From contig NZ_SLWO01000001.1 of the NCBI RefSeq assembly GCF_004340665.1, positions 62,001-126,000 of the forward strand: a DNA stretch of 64,000 bases, written 5' to 3'. Below the pieces are notes generated by a model, which worked only from the letters and a program-made list of their open reading frames with translations, was not told where the DNA came from and made no database searches. The position numbers and the translations under genes are program-made. Of the stretch, positions 52,862-60,644 are shown in pieces. Position 1 is the first letter of the stretch. The number at the start of each line of letters is the position of its first letter. The DNA is from Pedobacter psychrotolerans (GTDB lineage Bacteria; Bacteroidota; Bacteroidia; Sphingobacteriales; Sphingobacteriaceae).

Positions 52862-53419
52862 TTATTCTTTAATTTTAAACCCAATTCTATTTCTGTCTTT
52901 CCACTTCAATTGGGCTATTTTTTCATCAAGCAAATTGTCCATTGCATCATAAAGCTCATTCAGTTGAACATCATGTTCCCCAATCCGTTCTTTAATTTCG
53001 ATGAGGTGTTCGTTGATGTTACTTTGTTTAAGCAAAATCCGCCTTATATCTACAAAGGCTCTCATGATCGCGATGTTCATGTTTATCGCCTTATCACTTT
53101 TCAAAGCACCACTTAGCATTGCTACGCCTTGTTCTGTGAAAGCATAAGGCATCTTTCTAGTGCCACCCCAACTTGAAGTCACAATTTGTGACTTCAAGTT
53201 GGGGCTATTTGTCGTCGCAATTTGCGACCGGATATTTTCCCATTCAAACGAAGTTAATTGAAACATAAAATCTTCAGGAAAACGATTTATATTACGTTTT
53301 ACTGCTTGATTCAATACTTTTGTTTCCACTTCATAAAGAGATGCCAGATCAAAATCTAACATTACTCTTTCATCCCTGATTGTATAAATTCTACTTTCAA
53401 TGCTCTTGATAATTTGCAT
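52862..53419 (-). CDS. ORF6N-domain DNA-binding protein
   Basis: A 185-residue protein with an N-terminal ORF6N domain: 'IESRIYTIRDERVMLDFDLA', 'LYEVETKVLNQAVKRNINRF', 'PEDFMFQLTSFEWENIRSQI', and 'MPYAFTEQGVAMLSGALKSD' at the end of the domain. A helical C-terminal part (about residues 110-185) suggests a coiled coil. ORF6N proteins occur in phages and as stand-alone genes in Bacteroidota, with unclear roles. The segment 'RSQIATTNSPNLKSQIVTSS' contains two copies of (R/K)SQI(A/V)T, each encoded at the centre of a palindrome. It sits inside the ilv gene run, between ilvD and ilvB. Confidence 0.88.
   Translation of the reverse strand: MQIIKSIESRIYTIRDERVMLDFDLASLYEVETKVLNQAVKRNINRFPEDFMFQLTSFEWENIRSQIATTNSPNLKSQIVTSSWGGTRKMPYAFTEQGVAMLSGALKSDKAINMNIAIMRAFVDIRRILLKQSNINEHLIEIKERIGEHDVQLNELYDAMDNLLDEKIAQLKWKDRNRIGFKIKE
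53166..53204. repeat. Palindrome with perfect 19-base arms inside the ORF6N gene
   Basis: CCCCAACTTGAAGTCACAA and TTGTGACTTCAAGTTGGGG are exact reverse complements separated by a single T. Ten bases further on, GTCGCAA-T-TTGCGAC (53214-53228) is a second perfect palindrome with the same centre. Confidence 0.92.
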
Positions 53420-53493
53420 GTTGTATTCATTTTAATATCAATTTTAGTCGGGATGACTATTTGTTTTTACCTTCCCATTAAAGGGTAAAGAGG

Positions 53494-55176
53494 TTAATAC
53501 TCGTCAGTTACACAGCCACTTGCCGCGTCTGAAACTGTTTTAGCATATTTATATAAAACTCCTTTTGTTACTTTCAGCTCAGGCTGAACATATTTTTTTC
53601 TTCGCTCGGCGATCACTTCTTCACTTACCTGCAAACTGATGATGTTGTTTACTGCATCAATCAAAATGCGATCTTCATCTTCAACCAGGCCAATTAAGCC
53701 TCCTTTGTAAGATTCTGGTGTGATGTGACCCACCACAAAACCGTGTGTGCCTCCAGAAAAACGTCCATCAGTAATCAATGCTACCGATTTACCTAAACCT
53801 GCTCCAATAATTGCCGATGTTGGTTTTAGCATCTCTGGCATACCTGGTGCGCCAACTGGCCCGGAGTTTTTAATTACGATAACATCTCCTGGTTGAACAC
53901 GACCACTGGAAATGCCTGCAATTAAATCATGTTCACCATCAAATACGCGTGCCGGACCTTCAAATTTTTCTCCTTCTTTGCCACTGATTTTGGCAACAGA
54001 ACCCTTTTCTGCCAGGTTTCCATAAAGAATCTGTAAATGGCCAGTCGCTTTGATTGGTTCATTTAACTTTTGAATGATTTTCTGATCATAATCCATGATT
54101 GATTTTACATCAGCCAGGTTTTCAGCCATCGTTTTGCCGGTTACCGTTAAACAGTCTCCATGAAGCAAACCTTCATTCAATAAATATTTAAGTACCGCTG
54201 GAATGCCACCATATTGATGTAAATCTTGCATTAAGTATTTTCCGCTTGGTTTAAAATCAGCTAAAACAGGTGTTACATCACTCATTTTCTGGAAATCATC
54301 CTGAGTGATTTCCACGCCGATTGCTTTACCCATTGCAATAAAATGTAATACGGCATTGGTACTTCCACCCAATATGATGATTGAACGAATGGCATTTTCA
54401 AATGCTTTTCTCGTCATGATATCAGATGGTTTGATATCTTTTTCTAATAAAATTTTAATGTACTTACCGGCATCCAAACATTCTTGTTTTTTCTCCGGAC
54501 TTATCGCCGGGTTAGAAGAGGAGTAAGGTAAACTCATACCCAAAGCTTCAATTGCTGAAGCCATCGTATTGGCAGTGTACATCCCTCCACATGCTCCTGC
54601 ACCAGGACAAGTATGTTTAATGATGCCTTGATAATCTTCTTCTGAAAGATTGCCGCAGATTTTTTGTCCTAAAGCTTCAAAAGCAGAAACAATATTTAAT
54701 TCCTCTCCTTTATAATGTCCGGGAGCAATTGTACCTCCGTAAATCATAATGGACGGGCGATCCAAACGGGCCATCGCCATAATTGCGCCAGGCATATTTT
54801 TATCACAACCGGGGATAGAAATAATGCCATCGTAATATTGTCCGCCGCAAATGGTTTCAATGCTATCTGCGATTACATCGCGACTAACCAAAGAGTAACG
54901 CATCCCATCGGTACCATTGCTCATCCCATCACTTACACCAATAGTATTGAAAACCAAGCCCACTAAATCATTTTTCCAAACTCCGGCTTTAACATCTTTT
55001 GCAAGGTCGTTAAGGTGCATGTTGCAGGTGTTACCATCGTAACCCATACTTGCAATACCAACCTGTGCTTTTGCCATATCTGCATCAGTTAAACCGATTC
55101 CGTAAAGCATGGCTTGCGCCGCAGGTTGTGTAGGGTCTTGTGTAAATGTTTTACTGTACTTATTTAATTCGCTCAT
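53494..55176 (-). CDS. ilvD: Dihydroxyacid dehydratase
   Basis: A 560-residue Fe-S dehydratase that makes 2-oxoisovalerate and 2-oxo-3-methylvalerate. Cluster ligands are in '[17 protein letters not shown]' and '[20 protein letters not shown]', a further cysteine earlier in '[15 protein letters not shown]'. '[19 protein letters not shown]' marks the C-terminal active site. Length is typical. It follows the small methyltransferase gene and precedes the ORF6N gene. Confidence 0.96.
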   Translation of the reverse strand: MSELNKYSKTFTQDPTQPAAQAMLYGIGLTDADMAKAQVGIASMGYDGNTCNMHLNDLAKDVKAGVWKNDLVGLVFNTIGVSDGMSNGTDGMRYSLVSRDVIADSIETICGGQYYDGIISIPGCDKNMPGAIMAMARLDRPSIMIYGGTIAPGHYKGEELNIVSAFEALGQKICGNLSEEDYQGIIKHTCPGAGACGGMYTANTMASAIEALGMSLPYSSSNPAISPEKKQECLDAGKYIKILLEKDIKPSDIMTRKAFENAIRSIIILGGSTNAVLHFIAMGKAIGVEITQDDFQKMSDVTPVLADFKPSGKYLMQDLHQYGGIPAVLKYLLNEGLLHGDCLTVTGKTMAENLADVKSIMDYDQKIIQKLNEPIKATGHLQILYGNLAEKGSVAKISGKEGEKFEGPARVFDGEHDLIAGISSGRVQPGDVIVIKNSGPVGAPGMPEMLKPTSAIIGAGLGKSVALITDGRFSGGTHGFVVGHITPESYKGGLIGLVEDEDRILIDAVNNIISLQVSEEVIAERRKKYVQPELKVTKGVLYKYAKTVSDAASGCVTDEY

Positions 55177-55227
55177 TGTTTAAAATGTATATTCTAGTTC
55201 TGTTAGTTATATTATTTTAAAGTTTTA

Positions 55228-55806
55228 TTACTTCTTTACTCCGATTACAATTCCTGTTGCCCAAACTTGTTTGGTTAAGTACAAATCTTCATGAGATTCT
55301 AATTCTTTAATTAATCTGATCGCCTTTTCGTGATGTCCTTCAGGCCAATTGGGCTGAGGCAGCATATCATCAATAATATAAAGGCCTCCTGTATTAAGCA
55401 TAGCGATAGCTTCATCTAAAAGCAAATATTTGCCATGCCAGGTATCAGCAAAAATGTAATCAAACTTTTTATCTTTATTTTTTTCGATCCATTCACCACC
55501 ATCAGTTGAAACTAAATTCAAGCGATCATCATTTCCTAAATGCTTTTCAGCAATTTTTAAAAACTTATCTTCTACATCAATCGAGGTCAATGTAGATTTT
55601 TCATCCATTCCATCCAATATCCAGGAAGTAGATAAACCCGTTCCGGTTCCTAACTCTAGAAAATTACTGGATGGTTTAGTGGCGGCAAGCGTTCTAAGCA
55701 ATGAGCAGGTTAACACATCAGATGCCATGTCAAAGCCAGATGCTTTGGTTGCACTATCTATGTTAAGATAGGCTACAGGGAATTGCTGGTTAATCTCGTT
55801 GGTCAT
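55228..55806 (-). CDS. Class I SAM-dependent O-methyltransferase-like protein
   Basis: A 192-residue methyltransferase of the catechol-OMT-like group. Motif I is 'FLELGTGTGLSTSWIL', the ribose-binding acid is in 'STLTSIDVEDKFLKIAEKHL', and motif IV is 'KFDYIFADTWHGKYLLLDEA'. 'TGGLYIIDDMLPQPNWPEGH' carries the DD pair that binds metal in related OMTs. The substrate is unknown. It lies between ilvE and ilvD, a passenger in the operon. Confidence 0.83.
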   Translation of the reverse strand: MTNEINQQFPVAYLNIDSATKASGFDMASDVLTCSLLRTLAATKPSSNFLELGTGTGLSTSWILDGMDEKSTLTSIDVEDKFLKIAEKHLGNDDRLNLVSTDGGEWIEKNKDKKFDYIFADTWHGKYLLLDEAIAMLNTGGLYIIDDMLPQPNWPEGHHEKAIRLIKELESHEDLYLTKQVWATGIVIGVKK

Positions 55807-55877
55807 TTGCTTTTACTGCTTTGGCAATTTTATTTATTCATGTCACTGTTTTCGGATTCTTGACTTTCAACTCCTGA

Positions 55878-56768
55878 CTATATAATTACTTCATAATTTA
55901 CTTTCTCAAGCACAAGATTTTTATATGCACGTTGTATGGTATACCCGATAGATTCTCTCCATGAACTACGGAACACAATATCATCAACGGAGGCAATACC
56001 TGCAACTTCAGTAGCTGTTCCACATAAGAAGGCACTGTCTGCATGTCTTAAATCCTCAACTGTCAATTTTTTTTCTATACATTCAATATCAAGCACCGTA
56101 CATAATTCTTTAACAGTTGCCCTTGTTATTCCTGGTAAAATGTTTCCTGGTGATGGTGTGTAAAGTTTTCCATCTTTTTCTAAAAAAATATTAGCACCCG
56201 ATGCTTCAGCAATAAATCCATGCATATCTAAAAGTAAAGCTTCATCATAACCTTTAATGTTTGCAGCGGTAGTGGCCAAAATGGAATTTACATAGTTTCC
56301 GCTCAATTTAGCTTCCATTGGAGTCGACTTTGGATTTGGCCTTTCGTAATCTGAAATGGTTAATTTTAATAGTTTATTTCCAGAATAAGCATCCCAATCC
56401 CAAGCACAAATTAAAATGGATACTCCACTTGGTTCATTCAGTTTCATATTCGGATGGCAAAAAACCAATGGACGGATATAGGCGTCTTTAAGTTTATTTA
56501 GGGTTAGTAACTTATAAGTTTCTTTAATGAGTTCCTGTTTATCCCATGGAAATGGAATATTAGCCAGCTGGCAAGAACGCTCTAAACGGTCAAAGTGGGC
56601 AGCTGCTTTAAAAATGCGGTTACCATTGTGGGTTTTATAGGCTCTTATACCTTCAAAAGCAGCATAGCCATAATGTAGCGACTGTCCATATAAATCAGTA
56701 CTGCTATCTACAGCTTTCTCAAACCGTCCATCAAGGTAAATAATTGTATTAGAATTGTAGTATTTCAT
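55878..56768 (-). CDS. ilvE: Branched-chain amino acid aminotransferase
   Basis: A 296-residue class IV PLP aminotransferase, performing the last step of Ile, Val and Leu synthesis. 'SLHYGYAAFEGIRAYKTHNG' and the PLP lysine K154 in 'TPMEAKLSGNYVNSILATTA' are present, followed by 'DEALLLDMHGFIAEASGANI' and the phosphate-binding 'NILPGITRATVKELC'. It is the first enzyme gene after the attenuator, starting 25 bases beyond the terminator hairpin. Confidence 0.96.
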   Translation of the reverse strand: MKYYNSNTIIYLDGRFEKAVDSSTDLYGQSLHYGYAAFEGIRAYKTHNGNRIFKAAAHFDRLERSCQLANIPFPWDKQELIKETYKLLTLNKLKDAYIRPLVFCHPNMKLNEPSGVSILICAWDWDAYSGNKLLKLTISDYERPNPKSTPMEAKLSGNYVNSILATTAANIKGYDEALLLDMHGFIAEASGANIFLEKDGKLYTPSPGNILPGITRATVKELCTVLDIECIEKKLTVEDLRHADSAFLCGTATEVAGIASVDDIVFRSSWRESIGYTIQRAYKNLVLEKVNYEVII

Positions 56769-56792
56769 AATACCATGTTTTGTTATTTAAAA

Positions 56793-56821
56793 AAAGCGTC
56801 CTGTTTGTATCAGGACGCTTT
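56793..56821 (-). terminator. Attenuator terminator of the branched-chain amino acid operon
   Basis: On the minus strand AAAGCGTCCTG pairs perfectly with CAGGACGCTTT around a seven-base loop, followed by a run of U (CTTTTTTTAAAT), the form of an intrinsic terminator. It lies between the leader peptide stop (56848) and ilvE (56768). GGACAGCTT (56860-56852), spanning the leader's last sense codons, can pair with AAGCGTCC of the 5' arm with one bulged A and would then prevent the terminator from forming. Confidence 0.85.
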
Positions 56822-56847
56822 AAGTATATTTAGTTTTTATAATCTAA

Positions 56848-56982
56848 TTAAAAGCTGTCCGTTTTCTTCGTTAGAAAAATATTTAGAAGTAGCAGGTTCA
56901 GAATAATGACAGGTAACAATACAACATTTACAGCAAAATTTGCAGTAGTGTTATGTAAAAAAGTATTGCTTTGAATTGCCAT
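56848..56982 (-). CDS. Branched-chain amino acid leader peptide
   Basis: A 44-residue peptide starting 'MAIQSNTFLHN'. Its core, 'VNVVLLPVIILNLLLLNIFL', has 15 of 20 residues that are Val, Leu or Ile. The four consecutive leucines use CTG, CTA, CTT and CTA, although TTA and TTG are the common leucine codons in the neighbouring genes. Longer starts in the same frame (from 57036) are possible, but this ATG fits the leader role. The stop is 27 bases before the terminator's 5' arm. When branched-chain aminoacyl-tRNA is scarce, ribosomes would stall on the core and leave the antiterminator segment free. The mechanism is inferred from the layout. Confidence 0.82.
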   Translation of the reverse strand: MAIQSNTFLHNTTANFAVNVVLLPVIILNLLLLNIFLTKKTDSF

Positions 56983-57005
56983 AGTTTTCTGTTTCTTTAT
57001 AAATA

Positions 57006-57036
57006 CCAATTTAGTTTTTGGTCTACTAATAAACAA
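57006..57036 (-). promoter_or_regulatory. Candidate promoter of the branched-chain amino acid operon
   Basis: On the minus strand TTG (57036-57034) is followed after 20 bases by TAAATTGG (57013-57006), one mismatch from TAnnTTTG. The spacing fits Bacteroidota promoters, and transcription would start about 20 bases before the leader ATG. Confidence 0.45.
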
Positions 57037-57325
57037 GAGAAATAGAAAAAAAATGAAATCAGAATATAATTCTATTATTTTTTGATAATATAAAATATAA
57101 TTCTTTTTAAATTGAATAATACTGATATGCTGCGGGTAGGTGTAGACTAAATATCAAAACGGTATACGGTCTGTTTGTTATGCTAGCATTGTAATTTTTG
57201 GATTTTTCTGCTTAAAAACCTTTTTACATCTTGATAATTTGAAAATGAAGTTCATCATTCAAAGATTTTCATTCCTTTCTTTGATCCTAGGAATTTAGTC
57301 TATGCATACCTTTTAACCTTGAATA

Positions 57326-58468
57326 TTATTTTTCAAAAAGAATATTAAAACCACTGGCAGTATACCATTGTAACCTTTTATAATAGGTTAAATTGATATC
57401 ATTATAATAAGGTATGTAACAAGTAATACCAGAAAAAGCTTTTATTGGCTTGCCAAGGAAATTTGGAGTTGCAGCTTGGTATAAAATAACTTTTTTCAAC
57501 TGACTATATATACTCCTCAATTCTTGCTGTTGCCAATTGTGATCTAAGAAATCACCATAATCGTAATTCGCTACAGGAAATCCTAAGGTAAAATCTAGCC
57601 GCTGAATATTGGTAGTAGTAAATTGATCACCATAAACCTTTGTTCTAATCATAAGTGATTTCATCTCACTAGCCAACTGAGGCAATTGACTTGTTTTAAT
57701 CAGTGAAACTGTTGCGGATTGGCGATCATCGGTGTAACTATTGTAATAGTCATAGTAAGCTTGTGCAACATCTTTCAACTGATCGGAGCCTTTAAAAAGA
57801 AATGGAGTAATATATTGGTAGGGAAAACTTTCTGCAATTGTTTCAGCAGGGGAGGCAATAATATAATTAGCTTTATCTTTAAATTCATAAAGCACTTCAA
57901 CACCACCCATTGAGCACGCATCAAAAATAAGAAATTCCAGATTGTTTGGTAATGCGTTTTTTAAATCGATAATATCCATTTCCTCGCCATTATCGCGTCC
58001 AAATGATTTTGTTTTAACAATAGCAGATGATGGTGGTGCCCAAGAGGTAGCATGCGACCAAAGAACCAATCCATAGGTTTCTGCAGGATATTCTTTTTGA
58101 GCATTGCTCACTACATCTTTTAGAAATTCCGGGTCGGATGTTGCACTACTTTGATAAGTTTTTACTGTATCGCTGGTTATTCTGTTTTCATCCGGATCAT
58201 ATTTTATTTTTAATAAGTATGATCGAACGCTGCTCGTTTTAATGTATACCAGTAAAATTCCATCAATATCTTTTGCTCCTTTTTCCATTCTATTAATACT
58301 GGTCAGCGCTTCGTAACGCAAGTCATTATTAGCCTCCATATAAACTAATACCATCTTCTTCACCCTTATCTTATCAGGAAGAACATCATCATTTTTCTTA
58401 CAGGAAATATTTAGGAGGGTTGCAGTAATCAGTAACGATATTAAGAGCAAGCGATTTGCGGTAATCAT
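57326..58468 (-). CDS. Clostripain-family (C11) cysteine peptidase lipoprotein
   Basis: A 380-residue lipoprotein (lipobox 'LNISC', lipidated C23) with a clostripain-like domain. 'KMVLVYMEANNDLRYEALTS' starts the fold, the catalytic dyad is H139 in 'GLVLWSHATSWAP' and C185 in 'LEFLIFDACSMGGVEVLYEF', and 'YIIASPAETIAESFPYQYIT' is the conserved block after it. Family enzymes cleave after arginine or lysine, often as surface proteases in Bacteroidota. It is monocistronic, with a gap of about 500 bases upstream. Confidence 0.87.
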   Translation of the reverse strand: MITANRLLLISLLITATLLNISCKKNDDVLPDKIRVKKMVLVYMEANNDLRYEALTSINRMEKGAKDIDGILLVYIKTSSVRSYLLKIKYDPDENRITSDTVKTYQSSATSDPEFLKDVVSNAQKEYPAETYGLVLWSHATSWAPPSSAIVKTKSFGRDNGEEMDIIDLKNALPNNLEFLIFDACSMGGVEVLYEFKDKANYIIASPAETIAESFPYQYITPFLFKGSDQLKDVAQAYYDYYNSYTDDRQSATVSLIKTSQLPQLASEMKSLMIRTKVYGDQFTTTNIQRLDFTLGFPVANYDYGDFLDHNWQQQELRSIYSQLKKVILYQAATPNFLGKPIKAFSGITCYIPYYNDINLTYYKRLQWYTASGFNILFEK

Positions 58469-58970
58469 AAGTGTTTATTATCTGCCATAAAATTAGTCAA
58501 AATTCTAAGGAGGCATTCTAATGGCTTTAGTATCCTATTTTCAGATAAAATAGACTTAATCGGATTTCTATATCATTTCAATAATCAATCTTCAAATCTG
58601 AATTAACCGATACTTGAATAAGGTAAAGAGGTAGCCTGTTGTAAATAAGCGTTTTGCATTTTCTGTTTCCTTTTCTAATGAACTATTTTTATCTGCATTT
58701 TTTGATATAAATCAATATTTCGCTTACATCATACAATGTTAACAGATCATTATTATTTACTTTTTTTAACGCTAAATGTTAACTGAAACTTCTTTTTGGC
58801 TTAACTAAAAGCCTTTTCGTAGGCCCTTTCTTTGCGAGATCATTTAAGAAACCATTTTCCAACCAGGATGTTTAACGCATCCAAATTCATTTACGCACTC
58901 CACTCTACAACACATATGTTGTAGAGACCCAGCCATAAAATAAATCAATTTTTTAACATAATTACAAATA
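58469..58970. other. Gene-free gap upstream of the fimbrillin-like pair
   Basis: About 500 AT-rich bases separate the divergent peptidase gene from the fimbrillin-like genes. No convincing gene was found. The only strong structure is the palindrome CTCTACAACA-CATA-TGTTGTAGAG at 58903-58926, 45 bases before the plus-strand start. No clear TAnnTTTG box was found for either gene. Confidence 0.7.
58903..58926. promoter_or_regulatory. Perfect palindrome, possible operator or leader hairpin
   Basis: Ten-base arms CTCTACAACA and TGTTGTAGAG are exact complements around CATA, 45 bases before the first fimbrillin-like gene. It does not match the repeat families elsewhere in the window. Confidence 0.45.
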
Positions 58971-60623
58971 ATGAGAATTAGAAATTTACAATTTGCTTCA
59001 ATCTTTGCGCTCGTACTTTTTGCAACAGCCTGTAAAAAGGACAATCCAAAAGAGCCTGATGTTGTGGTAGATAATCGTACAGCTGTTCGGTTTTCTTCCT
59101 CAATCGATGGTCAGATTAAAACTAAGGCAACCAATAATAAATGGGATGCCAATGACGTAATTGGTGTGTTTATGAAAACCGGAAATGGTTTCACCAATGT
59201 AATTTCATCAAATAAGGCATACACAACCAGTGGTGATGGTGAGTTTAAACCTTCAGCAACAGACCAGTCATTATTTTACCCTGAAAATGGTAGTGCTGTA
59301 GATTTTGTAGCTTATTATCCATTTAACCAATCGCTGGTAGGAAATGGCTATTCAGTTAATGTTGAAAATCAAAATAATCAGGCAGCCATTGATTTGATGT
59401 ATGCAAATAATGCAACGGGTTTAAGCAAAACCAGCACCAATGCCAATTTAATTTTTACCCACCAGTTATCAAAGATTGAGATTACTGTTAAAAATGGTGC
59501 AGGTGTAGCTGACTTAAATGGCCTGTCTACGAGTATCGTAGGTGTAAAATCTAAAGCAGATTTCGATTTGGCAAGTGGAATTATGGTGGCACAGGATCAA
59601 AAAACCAGCATTTTGGCCAAAACAAGCATTAAGGACATTACAACTGTGGCAGAAGCCATCTTAATTCCAACTACGGATGAGACCAATACCAAAATTGTAT
59701 TTACAATTGGTACGAAAACATTCACCTGGAATTTACCAGCTAATACCATATTTGAAAAAGGTAAAAAATACAGCTATGAAATTGAGCTTAAAGGAGAAGG
59801 AACAGGAACAACAGGTATTGCAGCTACCCTAAAAGCGATAATTACCAATTGGAATGAAGTGCCATCCGGTTCTTATAGCCTGGATCAGGAAACAACTATT
59901 AATCCACCTGCACAGTATGGATACATGGAAACGCCAATTGTAAATACTGATAACAATACACTTTACGTTGCACATGGTTTTCCAGGTAGAACTGGGGTAA
60001 GAAATTATTCTATGTTATATGATAAAAGGTATAAGTTAGCTTATTGGGTAGCCTATCCACTACATGCTTCCTATATCGGAAGTTCTGGTCGTTCTGATGC
60101 ATGGGCATTTGATCCGGCAATTTCATCAAGTGATCAGGTAAATTTAAGTAGTTCATTTGGTAATGGATACGACCGTGGTCATCAGATTCCTAGTGGTGAC
60201 CGTACCGCTACCAGAGATTTAAATGCAACAACTTTTTATTATTCTAATATGACGGCTCAGGTTTCTTCTATGAATCAGGGAATCTGGAATAATTTAGAAC
60301 AGCAAGTAAGAACCTGGACAGCACAAAGCGACACGCTTTATGTGGTTACAGGTGCTGGTATTACCACTGCTTCCGATCAAAATATTACCTATTTGAAAGG
60401 ATCAGCCATACCAAAGTATTATTACAAAGCTCTTGCAATGAAGAAAGGCGATACCTATTATACGATTGGATTTAGAATTAACAATCAGGTTATTCCATCT
60501 TCAACCAATTACAATTCTTACCGGGTAAGTGTAAGTGATATTGAGAAGGAAACCGGTTATACCTTTTTTCCTAAACTATCCAAAACCGTAAAAGAGACTA
60601 TCGATAATAATATCTGGAAATAA
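58971..60623 (+). CDS. Lipoprotein: fimbrillin-like domain plus DNA/RNA non-specific endonuclease
   Basis: A 550-residue surface lipoprotein (lipobox near 'LFATACKKD', C21). Residues about 35-300 form a fimbrillin-like (Mfa-like) domain: 'AVRFSSSIDGQIKTKATNNK', 'AVDFVAYYPFNQSLVGNGYS', 'TSTNANLIFTHQLSKIEITV', closing 'AIITNWNEVPSGSYSLDQ'. Residues about 316-545 are a NUC1-type endonuclease with the D401-R-G-H404 motif in 'GNGYDRGHQIPSGDRTATRD' and 'TTFYYSNMTAQVSSMNQGIW' carrying the metal-binding asparagine. Such nucleases cut DNA and RNA without sequence preference. The next gene is a paralogue over the first half only. Confidence 0.9.
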   Translation: MRIRNLQFASIFALVLFATACKKDNPKEPDVVVDNRTAVRFSSSIDGQIKTKATNNKWDANDVIGVFMKTGNGFTNVISSNKAYTTSGDGEFKPSATDQSLFYPENGSAVDFVAYYPFNQSLVGNGYSVNVENQNNQAAIDLMYANNATGLSKTSTNANLIFTHQLSKIEITVKNGAGVADLNGLSTSIVGVKSKADFDLASGIMVAQDQKTSILAKTSIKDITTVAEAILIPTTDETNTKIVFTIGTKTFTWNLPANTIFEKGKKYSYEIELKGEGTGTTGIAATLKAIITNWNEVPSGSYSLDQETTINPPAQYGYMETPIVNTDNNTLYVAHGFPGRTGVRNYSMLYDKRYKLAYWVAYPLHASYIGSSGRSDAWAFDPAISSSDQVNLSSSFGNGYDRGHQIPSGDRTATRDLNATTFYYSNMTAQVSSMNQGIWNNLEQQVRTWTAQSDTLYVVTGAGITTASDQNITYLKGSAIPKYYYKALAMKKGDTYYTIGFRINNQVIPSSTNYNSYRVSVSDIEKETGYTFFPKLSKTVKETIDNNIWK

Positions 60624-60644
60624 AAAATCTACTAAATAACGAAC

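Noticed and set aside
52811-53116. Plus-strand frame opposite the ORF6N gene
   Set aside because: Antisense to a well-supported gene, no features of its own.
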